A DNA stretch of 64,000 bases. It comes from Sphagnum compactum. Its lineage: Eukaryota > Bryophyta > Sphagnopsida > Sphagnales. Location of the stretch: NCBI GenBank assembly GCA_965153455.1, contig OZ234499.1:3149731-3213730 (forward strand), written 5' to 3'. The number at the start of each line of letters is the position of its first letter. Positions within the stretch are counted from its first letter, which is position 1. A program made the translations under genes and the position numbers. Shown in pieces: positions 11,768 to 22,929 of this stretch. Under the pieces are notes generated by a model. It had not been told where the DNA came from. It ran no database searches and saw only the letters and a program-made list of their open reading frames with translations.

Positions 11768-12184
11768 AATCAAATAAATTTCATACAAAACCAAAAGAGA
11801 AGATATGTCTTTTACCTTTGTGTGATCTCTTCAACTTAATTTTTTCCACTCTTTTTGAAGAAGATATAGAATGCAATTGTATTACTTCACATATGTGTAA
11901 ACCCTAAAATTTTCCCCCTAAATTTAACCTACTTTAGGTTAATTACTATACATTTGTGAAAAACTTATTAATTAATTTATGTGTCTCAACCCTAAACCTA
12001 ATGGTTAAGTTAGTAGGGTATGTAATGAATAGAGTAGCTAGGTTAGTAGGGTAGGTGGTTAGTACAATAGCTAGGTCAGTAGGATAACTAGTTATTAGGG
12101 TAGCTCTGTCAGTAAAGGATAATAAATAAGGTACCAAGGTTGGTGCAATACTTATGAGGGTAGGAAAGTGAGCAGGGTAGCTAT
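11768..12184 (+). repeat. Direct repeat, copy 1 (~417 bp)
   Basis: This segment matches 12842-13232 in the same orientation over nearly its whole length. Shared blocks include AATCAAATAAATTTCATA, CTTCACATATGTGTAAACCC and AGGAAAGTGAGCAGGGTAGC. A ~25 bp piece near 12115-12142 is absent from copy 2. The pair has period about 1.07 kb, which suits a tandem duplication or two LTR-like repeats around a ~657 bp core. Confidence 0.85.
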
Positions 12185-12185
12185 T

Positions 12186-12381
12186 CGGAGTGACCCCAAA
12201 TGCAGGTATTGCATTTAGGGTGGGATCTTCATATAAAGAACCCTAAACCCCACATGCGTACTTTCGGAGTGACCTTAAATGCAGGTATTGCATTTAGGGT
12301 AAGATCTTCATATAAAGAAAGCTTAAACCCTACATGTGTCCTTTCGGAGTGACCCAAAGTGCAGGTATTGCATTTAGGGTT
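12186..12381 (+). repeat. Three ~80 bp tandem units with telomere-like words
   Basis: Units begin at 12186, 12265 and 12345 with CGGAGTGACC, followed by GCAGGTATTGCATTTAGGGT and then ATCTTCATATAAAGAA. They lie between the two large direct repeats. Confidence 0.85.
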
Positions 12382-12841
12382 GGGTTATTTCAAAATGACT
12401 TTGCATTTGCATATTGTGTTTAGGGCTAGGTCTTCACTTAAGGGTATCCAAACCATTTAGATGGGTTTTTTTTAAACGTGGGTATTACATTTAGGTTTGT
12501 TTTTTCATTTCAACTTGAAGTACCCAAACTTATACTTACCTTTACCAACTAGAATTTTGGGGTTTCGTTGCAATACCTACACCCGTATTTATTTTTACCA
12601 ACTGGAATTTTGGGGCATAATTTCAATACTTGCACTTGTACTTACTTTTACCAAACCCTAACAAAAAAAAGTCTTGGTGATATATGCCCTAAACCTAAAA
12701 AATTATACAAGCTATACAAATCATATAATGCAAAATAAAAAAATTTGAAAGAACATAGGGAAAAAATTAAAAACCAAAATTCAAAGGGTTTAAACTATAA
12801 ATATTTATTAACTGAAAGAAAATACGTTAATATTTAAAAAT
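12382..12841. other. Core between direct repeats, no gene seen
   Basis: AT-rich sequence with a duplicated phrase around ACTAGAATTTTGGGG / ACTGGAATTTTGGGG near 12550 and 12600. There are no coding or transposase signatures. Confidence 0.5.
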
Positions 12842-13232
12842 AATCAAATAAATTTCATATAAAACCAAAAGAGAAGATATGTCTTTTATCTTTGTGTGAT
12901 CTTTCCAACCTAATTTTTCCACTCTTTTTGAAGAAGATATAAAATGCAATTGTATTACTTCACATATGTGTAAACCCTAAAATTTTCCCCCCAAATTTAG
13001 CCTACTTTAGATTAATTACTATACATTTGTGAAAAAATTATTAATTAATTTTTGTCTTAACCCTAAACCTAATGGTTAAATTAGTAGGGTATGTAATTAA
13101 TAGAGTAGCTAGGTTAGTAGGGTAGGTGGTTAGTATAATAGCTAGGTCAGTAGGATAACTAGTTATTAGGGTAGCTGTGTCAGTAGGTTGGTGCAATACT
13201 TATGAGGGTAGGAAAGTGAGCAGGGTAGCTAT
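12842..13232 (+). repeat. Direct repeat, copy 2 (~391 bp)
   Basis: Second copy of the 11768-12184 segment in the same orientation, slightly shorter through an internal deletion. Differences are mostly single substitutions. Confidence 0.85.
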
Positions 13233-13380
13233 GTGTGAGGTCAGGTCCAGAAAAAACGGCCAAGAACAAAAAAAATAAAAATAAAAAAATACAGTGGTCA
13301 GCAGCAAAAAGAAATCGACTGTGATGAGCCTCATCCGGCACCGAATGAAAAAATGCAACCCATCCAGTGGACAGAACGGC

Positions 13381-13431
13381 CAACTGGTGCATTGGTGGCT
13401 GTTAATTCACTCTGGCCAGACTGGTGTACTT
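13381..13431 (-). repeat. Right arm of the long-range inverted repeat
   Basis: Inverted partner of 8738-8789; 13381-13411 is an exact reverse complement of 8759-8789. It is followed by ordinary unique sequence. Confidence 0.7.
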
Positions 13432-14553
13432 TAAGAATGTATTTGAAATGGGTGAGCTAACCTCAAGTCATTTTATACAATTGAAAAAACCACTAGTCAT
13501 TTTGATTCATGCGGAATTTGGCACTTCATCTGGGCATTACCATCAAAAGATAATCAGTACTGTATCCAATTCCTACATAAATTTCCATTGGTGAGTGGGA
13601 TATGTTAACAAGGAATTCATTTGAATGTAGAAATCATGTCAAAGAGGACACAACTCAATGGTAGGATGGAAATGGAAAACTTATTGCTGATTATGCTAAA
13701 CACTAGCTAATAGAAACATGTTTTTTCATTACTCCGAAAGAGACAGCAGCAGAGAATTACTCACTGAACTGAGGGTAGAGGGTGCTAAATCAGCAATTTA
13801 TTCAAAGAAAAGTTTTTGAAATCAAACTTGTTTCTAGATACATTGTCAAGGAGATTGTTAAGTCTGATTGGCACTTCCAAAATAATTCATGAAAAATAGA
13901 CAAAGTATTTGTACCTAAGGTTGTCTTGAATCACTTCCTTAGTTAAAAACATATAGAACAGATTTCAGTTTTCGAATTCAGAACCAGCCATGCCAGATTC
14001 CATTAAATTCGACTCCACTTTCTCCTTTCTCTTCTGACCCAGTGTGTGAGTTTAGCAATTGTGAGAAGAGCAAGAAGTTCATGGGCAAACTTTTATTTTG
14101 GGGGGAGGGGTTGATTTTACTTACAAAACACCACCTCAACATTATACTCAGCGGTTCTAAGGTTAGGTACTATCAGGTTGGGTACTTCAAATCTAACCAA
14201 TTCGGATGATGTTTTCCCCTAAAATCTCGGCCACAATTCCATGGGGCAAAGCATCTAAGGAAATTGCAAAGCTTTAAAATCTTTAAAAGTTGCACAATGG
14301 ATGAATGTGTCATCTCATTTTTCATGTTTTCATCCTTGGTCTCTAAGTTTTCATCCATCGTACAACTTCAACTTTTCATCAATACCTTAATTGAAAGGTT
14401 GATCCAATATTCTACATTGTGATGGATGAAATCATAAGGTTTATCATATGTGATTATTAACTTCATATCAATTTAGATATAATCATGGTGTAAACAACTG
14501 TGTTCTTAGAAAGTCTTTTCTATTTCTATCTTTCTATATTTATGATGGACTTC
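13432..14553. other. Intergenic DNA left of the transposon nest
   Basis: Moderately AT-rich sequence with no recognisable gene or RNA. Composition changes sharply to GC-rich at 14559, where the LTR-like element begins. Confidence 0.5.
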
Positions 14554-14558
14554 ATAAA
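14554..14558 (+). repeat. Target-site duplication ATAAA (left)
   Basis: ATAAA directly precedes TG at 14559 and recurs at 29508-29512 directly after CA at 29506-29507. A 5 bp duplication around TG...CA is the normal signature of LTR retrotransposon integration. Confidence 0.6.
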
Positions 14559-14879
14559 TGCCACGCTCCCAAGTCTTTAGTTAGTCCCAAGATGGGGCTA
14601 ACTTGTTCAAGTTGCGGAAAAGTGAAGGACTCGGGGCACGCTCCCAGCCTTCAGCACTAAAAGGGGTAGAGGGGTGTGCTGAAGCCTCGGGATGGGACTA
14701 GGAAGAGTGACAAGCTTACTTACTTACTTGAACCTGCATCAAAACCAATCAACAAGTTGGTTAGTTCACTTTCTGGATCAACCTTGGTTTTAGGACAAGC
14801 CACGGGCAACTCTGGACTCACAAGACTCACCACGGCCCGGACTCGAGGGAAGCCACCACCTTCCCCCATATAGTATTCT

Positions 14880-14893
14880 CTGCGTTCGCCTGC
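14880..14893 (+). repeat. LINE target-site duplication, left (14 bp)
   Basis: CTGCGTTCGCCTGC occurs here and exactly again at 29006-29019, bracketing the LINE ORFs. An exact 14 bp match at both expected boundaries is unlikely by chance and fits target-primed reverse transcription. Confidence 0.75.
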
Positions 14894-14997
14894 TCGCCGC
14901 GACGATGGGCTCTCCTTTGTCTGGATGTGTATTAGAGAAGCTCACGATTCCATAGCCCGAATTCAACATTCTTTAGCTTTTTCTTGAGCGCTTCTCG

Positions 14998-17790
14998 ATG
15001 GTTAAGATGGAAATCTGTTCTGATTCAGAGGATCAGATCTCCAAGTTGAGTGAATCCTCTTTGATTGCTTACAAGATAAGGAAAGCAGGGCGCGGCGCGC
15101 GTTTAGGGTTCGGAAAACTCAAAAGAAGCAAACTGAGCCCTGGCGGTGGCGACGGTGCCAATGCTTTCCCTCCGGCAAGCAAGGAGGTCTCGTCGGCTAC
15201 CAACGGAAAGCTTGCTCAGCGCGAAAGGGAAGAACATAGAACAAACGCCGGCGGACCCGGCTGCACTCAGCGAATCGGAGAGATGCCGATCTCCAAGCAA
15301 GGACGCGCAAGCGACCACTGCACGGAGCGATGGTGAATCGCGCGAAGGCCGCCTCCAATGGCCATCTTCGCTGATCAGCCATCGGGGTATCTCAACGCAA
15401 TCCGCAAAGGGTGCAGCCGGGGCATCTGGAAGCTCCTCCCAACCTAAAGTACCTCCAAAGAACTCTTTCCCCCTTCCACGCATTTCAGAATTGTTCTATG
15501 TAGTGGCGGGCCAAGGACCGAGCTCGGAGAACCTGGGCATTGCCGCCGAAAGGTTGGTAGCGAGAGAGGACCCTTCAGCCGCCAGAGAAAAAGATCCAAG
15601 TGAGAGAACCGAGTCAAAAAGGAGATCGGACACCTTCTCAGCCACTCCTCCCAACCCAGCTCTGATCACGCGTCCAGGCAAAGGACCAGGAACGACCGCC
15701 CCCACGGGAGCGGATCCCCAAGGCCCATCGCCGGTAGATTATAACCTGGAACTAGAAGCGGAGTTCCCACAAGATATGGTGACCGAAATGCAAGGCAACG
15801 CTGCCAAAAAAGCTCATAGAACGGTAGTCGGATGCACCTTGGGGGGGAGAGCGACATTCAAAGCTTTGCACGAATGCCTGAAACTCCACCTTCCGACGTC
15901 CTACACTTCAACCACACTTCTAACACGGGGCTACTTCCTGATCCTCTTTGAGAACGAGGAAGGAGCCATTTCAACAAGGAAAAGGTCAACAGTAGAATGG
16001 AGCGGGCTCAGCCTCTCCTTCTTAAGATTCTCGCCAGACTTCGATGTAGGTGCGCAAGGAGCGGAAGCGCTCCTCACACATACGATAAAGGTACAATTTC
16101 CTGACTTGCATGAGCAATTCCGGAATGCAAAAGCTCTTACCATCATGGCAAGCAAGCTTGGCGAGGTCCTGGACATTGAAGCTGCCGACTCATACATCAA
16201 GAGGTCGGCCGGCCCCATGGTAACGGTAGAGGTCCAGGATATTTCCAGGCTCGCGGGATTCATCAGAATCCCATCCATGGCGGAAGGAGCAGCAACCACA
16301 AACACAATACGCCAAAAGATCCTCTACTCCGGCCTTCCAAACCAGTGTAGGAAGTGTCGCCAATTCGGACACCATGCTCGTGCTTGCAACACGAATAGAA
16401 CCAGACCTCGGGAAGGACCAACGCAACACAACCCTCTCGCGAGTGCGAGCTCAGGGGAGGCTCCGGAACCACGAGATGAAGCTCAAGGCGCGGCCCGTGC
16501 AAGCAAACCAAAGTCGCCCACAAGAGTTCCATCGGATCCACATGATAAGAGGAGCGGTAGAGCGCGGGCGGACGCACCGGTAGCTACGGGTCCCCCCCGG
16601 ACCCTCTCACAACCAGCCAACCAGGCAAACCCTCATACCGAGAGCTTAGCGCAAGCCTCCAGCCAAAGGAGACCGACGAGCAATGACTTACGGGACCAGG
16701 AAATGTCGGAACCATCAGAACCCCCAGCTCGCCTCAAGAGCGAAACCCAACCGGATGCGGAGCAACCCATAATAGGAGGCTCCACACCAAACGCCGAGCT
16801 CCACTTCGGAATCCCAGGGCCGAAAGGAACACAAACACAAACACCGGAGGCGAACGCCAATCCGTTCGCCAGCCTAGGGGAAGGGAACAAAGGGGCTGGG
16901 CGGCTCAATAAGTCCCACGTGGAAGCAATGGAAGGATGGTCCTTCCAAGGGAAAATGAGACACACTCCTAAACTGGCCTCGCCCAGACAGGAAACAACTC
17001 AGCTCCCTTTCCACACCCTGCAACGGGATGCCACGCTAGGAGGGAAGAGAGGTCTAATGCACTCAGAGGTGCACCCCTCCTTCTTCACCTCTCTTGGCAT
17101 TCCCGCCCCGCCAAACAAAGACCCCTTTAGAACCAGGATCTGGCCAGTCCTCGTCAGGGACAAGAATTCACAGAAAGAGACATTGGTGCACTCCAAGAAC
17201 CAAGCTTTGCCGAGCCTCCTGTTGAGCATCAGGATCACGGGGCCAGCTCGGCTTGGGCGGACCTCATCCAACGCATAGAGTTAGAACTAGAAGAGAAGAT
17301 ACTAAGGTTCAAACTCAGCCTCACCGAACAGCCCCAATTGGAACGGGTCTGGCAGGAAGAGCTGAGTAGAGGAGGAATGGAATGCACCATACTTGCCTAC
17401 ATTGACACGGGATCAAGCGCGCTAAGTGTCCAGAACAAGCGGCATTTGCAATGGAAGGTTTTGGAGCACATTCCTAGAATGAACAATGAGGTTGAGTTCG
17501 CCGCCCCGGCACACAATCTACTAAAGAAAACCGATGGGGAAAACATGACCCGCCAGGCACACAAAAACTGCACGGCGAGCATTTTAGCCTCTCCTCAGGC
17601 GGCAAGGAAAAAATGGTTCACTAAGCTAGATCTAACGTTGCTGATGGCCTCTCAGAAGGACAGCATAGACCCAACTTACACCGGCCAAAAGGCGGAGAGC
17701 GAGGACCAAAAGCCCCCGTCTGGGGATCACACCAGACTCCCGGGATCGATCAGCCATCCAGCTGCCCGTAACAAGCTCACTTATGACTGA
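14998..17790 (+). pseudogene. LINE ORF1 (DUF4283-like, CCHC zinc knuckle), frameshifted
   Basis: This is the nucleic-acid-binding ORF1 protein of the LINE. The main open part (15146-17278) has a DUF4283-like region and then CRKCRQFGHHARAC, a CX2CX4HX4C knuckle, at about 16347-16388, followed by a Pro/Ser/Gln-rich tail. The likely start is ATG 14998 (MVKMEICSDSEDQ), joined to the main frame only through a frameshift between about 15150 and 15330. A second frameshift near 17200-17240 moves the C-terminus into the frame ending TGA 17788-17790; there the coding sense continues as WADLIQRIELELEEKI. The restored end overlaps ORF2 by 8 bases (ATGACTGA). Family assignment is confident, exact frameshift positions are not. 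Confidence 0.75.
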
Positions 17791-19714
17791 GAAGGCCCTC
17801 ACCTTAGCCTCCCTCAATGTCAGAGGACTGAGGGGAGGCACGACCAAGCCAAAAGAGATCAAGGTTTGGCTCGCCTCACTCCCAACCCCCCCCTCAAATT
17901 GTACTCATTCAAGAGCACCATCTCGGGAAGGAGGATACCTAGGATTCCGCCAAAGGCATCGAGTTCTGGCAAGGAAATTCCTTCTGGAACGAGGGCATCC
18001 CTATGGGCCGTTCACAAAGAACAAGCGCCGGCACGGCCATCCTGGTTGACAAGACAACCGCCCCACTCATCACAGCGCACGAAACTCTGATTAAAGGCCG
18101 CGCGCAGTTCATCACCCTCCAAGCTCCCGGTAATGGAACGCTAACCATTATCAATGTATACGCCCCACGCTCCTCCAACGACAGAGCCCAACTCTGGCGA
18201 AAGATCAATCAAGCCGACTTCAACTCGGATCACATCATCCTGGGGGGTGATTTCAACCACCTAGAGGTGACGGATTGCCGAGGCACAGCCGACGAGAGGC
18301 AAATGCACAGGAGGGAATCCACCTCCTGGCATCACATGACGCTAAGTTACGGACTAACCAACGCTTGGTGCTTAGATAACTTTCGAAAGTTAACAAAGAA
18401 GGAGTTCATTTATGACAACGGGAGGGCGGGTGCAACCTCGACCGTCTCTATAATTGACAAGTTCATGGTCTCCCAAACCTTAGAGGAAAGGGGAGGGAGA
18501 ATTGAGGCAGCGGCCTCGGTGAGAAAGTTCTCAGACCACTCGCCCCTCATCATCACGATTTGGGGGCAGCATAACACCCCCAGCAACCCCCCGTGCTTCT
18601 TTGACATCTCTCTTCTGAGCGATGAAAGAAGCAGGTAAGGATATTGGAAGCTTGGGCCAGGAACCATCCCCCCCCTTCAACGATATAGACTGGCTGGCCT
18701 GGCTAGAGGCCGCCACCGGAAGGGTCATGATGTGCAACTCGCGACTCTCAAAGGCAAAAAAGCATGCCCAGGGGACGTGCGTAAGAGCATGCACCAAAAA
18801 AATCCAACTGAGAGAAATTCAGCTCCAAAGGGACCCGTTGAATGAGGAAGTGAAGAGCATCCTCCCCGACTCACAAGGCAAGCTCGCGGAGGTCTTTCAG
18901 AACTCGGTCGAACGCAACCGGCACCTCTCTTCATCTAATTGGCTCCGGTACGGGGATACATGCTCTAAAGTCTTCTTTGACTTCCACCGTATAGGGAAAA
19001 AGAAAACCCTCTTGCGAGAGTTGGAAACCGAGACGGGGACCATCACGGGTCAGAACGACCTCGCACAATACATAACCGAGTACTACACTCGCCTCTACTC
19101 TTCGGACGCGCACATACCCGACACGGCGGAAGCTCAAGCGAAATGCTGGACCAGCGTTTCGGTGAAGGTCACTCAAGACATGAATGCAAGCCTTACCAGG
19201 GACCTCACGGTAAGAGACATCCTAGACGCCATCAAAGCGCTGCCCAAAGGAAAGGCACCAAGGCACGACGGGGTACTAATGGAGTTCTTCCATGAGTATG
19301 TGGAAGAAGTCACGCCGACTTTGCTTCAAGCCTTCACGACCATGCTTAAATCCGGGGCAATCTCGGCTTCCATCAACAAGGGCCTAATAACCCTCATCCC
19401 CAAGACCGGGGACCGAGCTAGGCTCAGCAATTGGAGACCCATAACTCTTCTGGGCAGCATCTACAAAGTTTTGGCGAAAACCCTCGCCGGGAGGATCCAA
19501 TCGGCTCTCACTCACATAACTAGGCCCAATCAAACGGGATTTGTGGAGGGGAGAAATATACTCGATAATGTCTTCATGGCGTAAGAAGCTCTGGGATGGG
19601 CAGAAGAAAGTGAGCAAGATCTCGTCTTGCTCCTTCTAGACTTCGAGAAGGCATTCGATAGAATCGAATGGGGGTTTCTCTTTACGGCTCTAGCCAAGTT
19701 AGGCTTCAGCGACA

Positions 19715-19722
19715 CTTGGGTG
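19715..19722 (+). repeat. hAT target-site duplication CTTGGGTG (left)
   Basis: The 8 bp CTTGGGTG recurs at 26534-26541. Removing everything between plus one copy restores the LINE reading frame exactly. An 8 bp duplication is the hAT standard. Confidence 0.95.
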
Positions 19723-20119
19723 CCTAGTAATGACATTCGTCATTTTGCACTTTAAAATTCGCGAATTTACGTGGCAAAGCACCTTGTCAAAACATTCGGC
19801 ATACATTCGTGAAACATTTGCTGGACATGCGCGCGGCGACAGCCTGTGCTGTGCTGAACGGTAACGGTTATTGCCAAACCGTTACCACTAAGAGTCAGGC
19901 TGCCGCCAATACCTGCCGGCCGCGCCGCCAGTGCAGTGCGGTGCAGCTTGTTGTAGTTGTCCTACTGGGGGTGGTTACTGTTCTCTCTCTCAAGTTGGAA
20001 CTTTCTTTTCTTTCTTTCTTTTGCTTCACCTAAACTGCAGCTTTTTTGTTTTGTTTACAAATAAACTCTTCCTGAGAAGGAGGAGTCTGAGGAGGTGTTG
20101 TAGTTCTTATAGGGCTCCC

Positions 20120-20212
20120 AGCGTGGGCCGTCCGTCCGTCCTCCTCCAGCGTGGGCCGTCCGTCCGTCCGTCCTCCTCCAGCGTGGGCCGTCCGTCCGTC
20201 CGTCCTCCTCCA
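20120..20212 (+). repeat. 28-32 bp minisatellite, three copies
   Basis: Three units starting at 20120, 20148 and 20180 have AGCGTGGGCCGTCC followed by GTCC repeats and TCCTCC. They differ by one extra GTCC. It lies in the hAT element upstream of the Ran copy; open frames on both strands are a by-product. Confidence 0.9.
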
Positions 20213-20514
20213 GCAGCTGGTGCTTGGAGTTCATCGGCGGCTTGAATGTGGAAGAGACTCGCGAAAGAAGATCCTCGCATCCAAGAAACTGTGTTGTGCA
20301 TCTCGCGGAGAATGGAGTGAAGAAGTTCTTCTCCCGGTCTCCAGAGCCCTCTCCTGATGTGTTGTGCATCTCCCGATTTTTTGGCTCTGAAAAGTGATTT
20401 GTCGGAGTTTTCTGGTTTGAAGATGGACTCTAATAATCTGGATTCACGTACTTCCGAGAGCTTGTGCTGGATGTTTTTGACAGATGGAAAATTTTGTTGT
20501 TTTTTGGTTGGAAG

Positions 20515-22274
20515 GCTTTGCCAGGACAGCAAACTCCAGATAATTGCCCGAGTTTCAAACTTGTTATTGTTGGTGATGGAGGCACAGGTATGGCAGGTTA
20601 ATGAGTGTTAGGTCATATCTTGTTTGGTGGCATATATATATGGAGAGCATGTAAGCTTCCACCAAAATAGAAAAAGCTCACCATCCTACCAAAGAACCTG
20701 GTGATGGCAGCTCACCTCTGTATCCTAGGTTCACTCCATTTGGTCAGTTTCCTCTCATGATGTGCAAGATGTCAACAGCCGGTGGGTTTTGGTTTTTGGA
20801 ATCTATGTGTTTTGATCTAATATGTGTATTAACAAATGTGTACTAGATCCCTGGAACAAAGTTGCTTCCCTGGTAGAATATTACATTGGATGGTGTACCT
20901 TGCAGGCAAGACAACATATGTGAAGCGACATTTGACGAGTGAATTTGAGAAGAAGTATGAACGTAAGTACCTTTATCTGAATGGAGAAGAGCGCTGATGA
21001 TATGTGGTTGAGCATAGTCACTGATAGAATCTATGTAAGCTCCACATTGTCATGTCTATGCAGATTCATTGTTTGTTGTACCCCTTTTCCTCATCTGTTT
21101 GAAGACTTGAAACATCTGTGTAACAGCAATGGTTTGTCATCTGGCATGAATGTTGTTTTGCAGCCACCATTGGTGTTGAAGTGCATCCCCTTGACTTCTT
21201 TACAAACTGTGGTCGCATTCGTTTTTATCGCTGGAACACAGCTGGCCAAGAGAAGTTTGGAGGTCTTCGTGATGGTTACTAGTAAGTCCATCCCCCTATC
21301 AGAAGCTTTTTCTGCAGTCCTCATTTTTGTGAAAGGGCTTCTGTTGTTATAAGAGCTCATATTTGGATTTTATTTTTTTTGACTGTTCTGTATTGTGCTG
21401 TTGTGATGCAGCATACATGGACAGTGTGCCATTATCATGTTTGATGTGACTGCAAGGCTGACATACAAGAATGTTCCAACATGGCATCATGATCTTTGTA
21501 GGTGAGGAGTTGCAGTGCAATGCCTCCATGTTTGTTTAACCACCATGTGCTATATGCTACCTCATGATGTTGACTTACACTCTTTCAAAACTAGTAATAT
21601 GGGTAACTGACTGTATTCTGTTCTAAGTAAGTGTGCTTCATGTGTTGATGTACCTGCCTCTGCAGGGTATGTGAGAACATTCTAATTGTACTGTGTGGAA
21701 ATAAGGTCGATGTTAAGAATAGGCAAGTGAAAGCCAAACAGGTTACTTTCCACAGGAAGAAGAACCTGCAGTACTATGAGATTTCAGCAAAGAGCAATTA
21801 CAACTTCGAGAAACCCTTCCTGTACCTAGCCAGGAAGCTTGCTGGGTATTCATCTATTTCAGCTAGCTAATTTGAACGAATCATGCTTGCTGTTCTCTTT
21901 CTGCACATATTTGCTTGCATGCGGATCATAATTTACATGTGAAATATCTTGACTTTCTTGCAATTTACAAATTGATCTGTATTATGTATACAGTGATGTG
22001 AACTTGCACTTTGTGGAGTCTCCTGCTCTAGCACCACCTGAAGTACACATTGATCTTGTTGCACAGCAACAGTAAGTGCTTTTCACTAGCATGACTTTTG
22101 TTCATTATCCTGAATTTTCTTGCTGGGATTTTTTATTGGAATGTCAATGCTCCTCTTGTTCTGCAGCCTTACTTGAGATTGTATTGTGATGACTGTGGTA
22201 GATATGAGGCAGAACTTGCCCAAGCTTCAGCACTACCTCTGCCTGATGATGACGATGAGGCATTTGAGAGCTAG
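20515..22274 (+). CDS. RAN: Ran-type small GTPase, intron-containing copy inside hAT
   Basis: Ran is the nuclear small GTPase that drives nucleocytoplasmic transport and spindle assembly. Exons 20515-20587, 20906-20962, 21164-21281, 21412-21501, 21666-21845, 21994-22071 and 22202-22274 join with perfect phase and no stop. Visible: G1 GDGGTGKTT, switch I YEPTIGVEV, G3 region, G4 NKVD, G5 SAK, and the acidic C-terminal tail DDDDEAFES. Two key oddities: the initiator position reads AAG (KALPGQQ where Ran has MALP), and the invariant G3 Asp of DTAGQ is Asn ([11 protein letters not shown]). The start is unresolved; a spliced upstream exon is possible, since TTTTGGTTGGAAG before 20515 resembles an acceptor. 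Introns show capture at DNA level, not retroposition. It could be a pseudogene or a dominant-acting variant; transcription is unknown. Confidence 0.9.
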
Positions 22275-22313
22275 CTTTTAATCTAGATCTGGTCTTATGT
22301 CATGACTGTCCTA

Positions 22314-22883
22314 TCACTTGTGAGATGTAGAGGGATGATGATGATCATATGCATCTGCAATTCCTTCAGGTCTTGCAGCCACATGTGGATTTGTGTAATT
22401 GCTGTCAGAACATTGAGCTGCTCCTGCTGAATCAATTAACCCATTTGGATCTCGTACACTGTCAGAGAATTGTGCACACTTGCTACAGGTGCTTGCTCTT
22501 GTGGATACCGATTGCTCAAGTGTATTGGACTGAATGACAACAGTCAACAATTCTGGTCTGAAGTAGGTCAACTCCCCAGAGGCAAGCTTGAATCTACTTT
22601 GTGTTGTAATGTCAGCTTCCTTATCACTAGAGAAGCCATCATTGCATGAATCTTCTTCTTCTGACAATGGAGAGATTGAACCAGAGAAGCCGCCATGGCA
22701 TGGATCTTCTGACAATGGGGAGATGGAACCAGAGAAACCATCATTGCATTGATCTTCTGACAATGGAGAGATTGATCCATCTGAAGAGACTGATGTTGCT
22801 GCCGCATCAGACTCCTCTGCTGCTGCCACCCTGATTCCCTCTGCCAATTGCTGCTTGGTGGACTTGTCTCTTTTGTTTGCCAT
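22314..22883 (-). CDS. Unidentified 189-aa ORF with SISPLSE repeats
   Basis: The minus-strand ORF starts at ATG 22883-22881 (MANKRDKSTKQQLAEGIRVA) and ends 40 bases downstream of the Ran stop, so the two are convergent. Residues about 35-85 hold three tandem copies of GSISPLSE(D)..C..GFS, each about 16 residues, rich in Ser and acidic residues. The rest is polar with several Cys. No family is recognised. The frame stays open upstream to 22928 without an ATG. A further minus-strand stretch at 22930-23190 reads FVEKLESVCKRQIDLDRRAS and may be an upstream exon. It could be a second hAT ORF or another captured host fragment. Confidence 0.4.
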   Translation of the reverse strand: MANKRDKSTKQQLAEGIRVAAAEESDAAATSVSSDGSISPLSEDQCNDGFSGSISPLSEDPCHGGFSGSISPLSEEEDSCNDGFSSDKEADITTQSRFKLASGELTYFRPELLTVVIQSNTLEQSVSTRASTCSKCAQFSDSVRDPNGLIDSAGAAQCSDSNYTNPHVAARPEGIADAYDHHHPSTSHK

Positions 22884-22929
22884 TGCTGCTTTGTATCCTT
22901 TATACGTGAAGGCAAACTTGACCTTCACT

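Noticed and set aside
18622-18640. CAGGTAAGG in LINE ORF2 as a splice donor
   Set aside because: LINE ORF2 is not expected to be spliced and no matching acceptor restores the frame; an indel near here is simpler.
20107-20532. Minus-strand 141-codon frame over the CGTCC minisatellite
   Set aside because: The frame is held open by the tandem repeat and overlaps the Ran exon region antisense; no domain is visible.
22349-22834. Plus-strand ORFs opposite the SISPLSE ORF
   Set aside because: They are shadows of the repeat-containing minus-strand frame, with shorter length and no start context.
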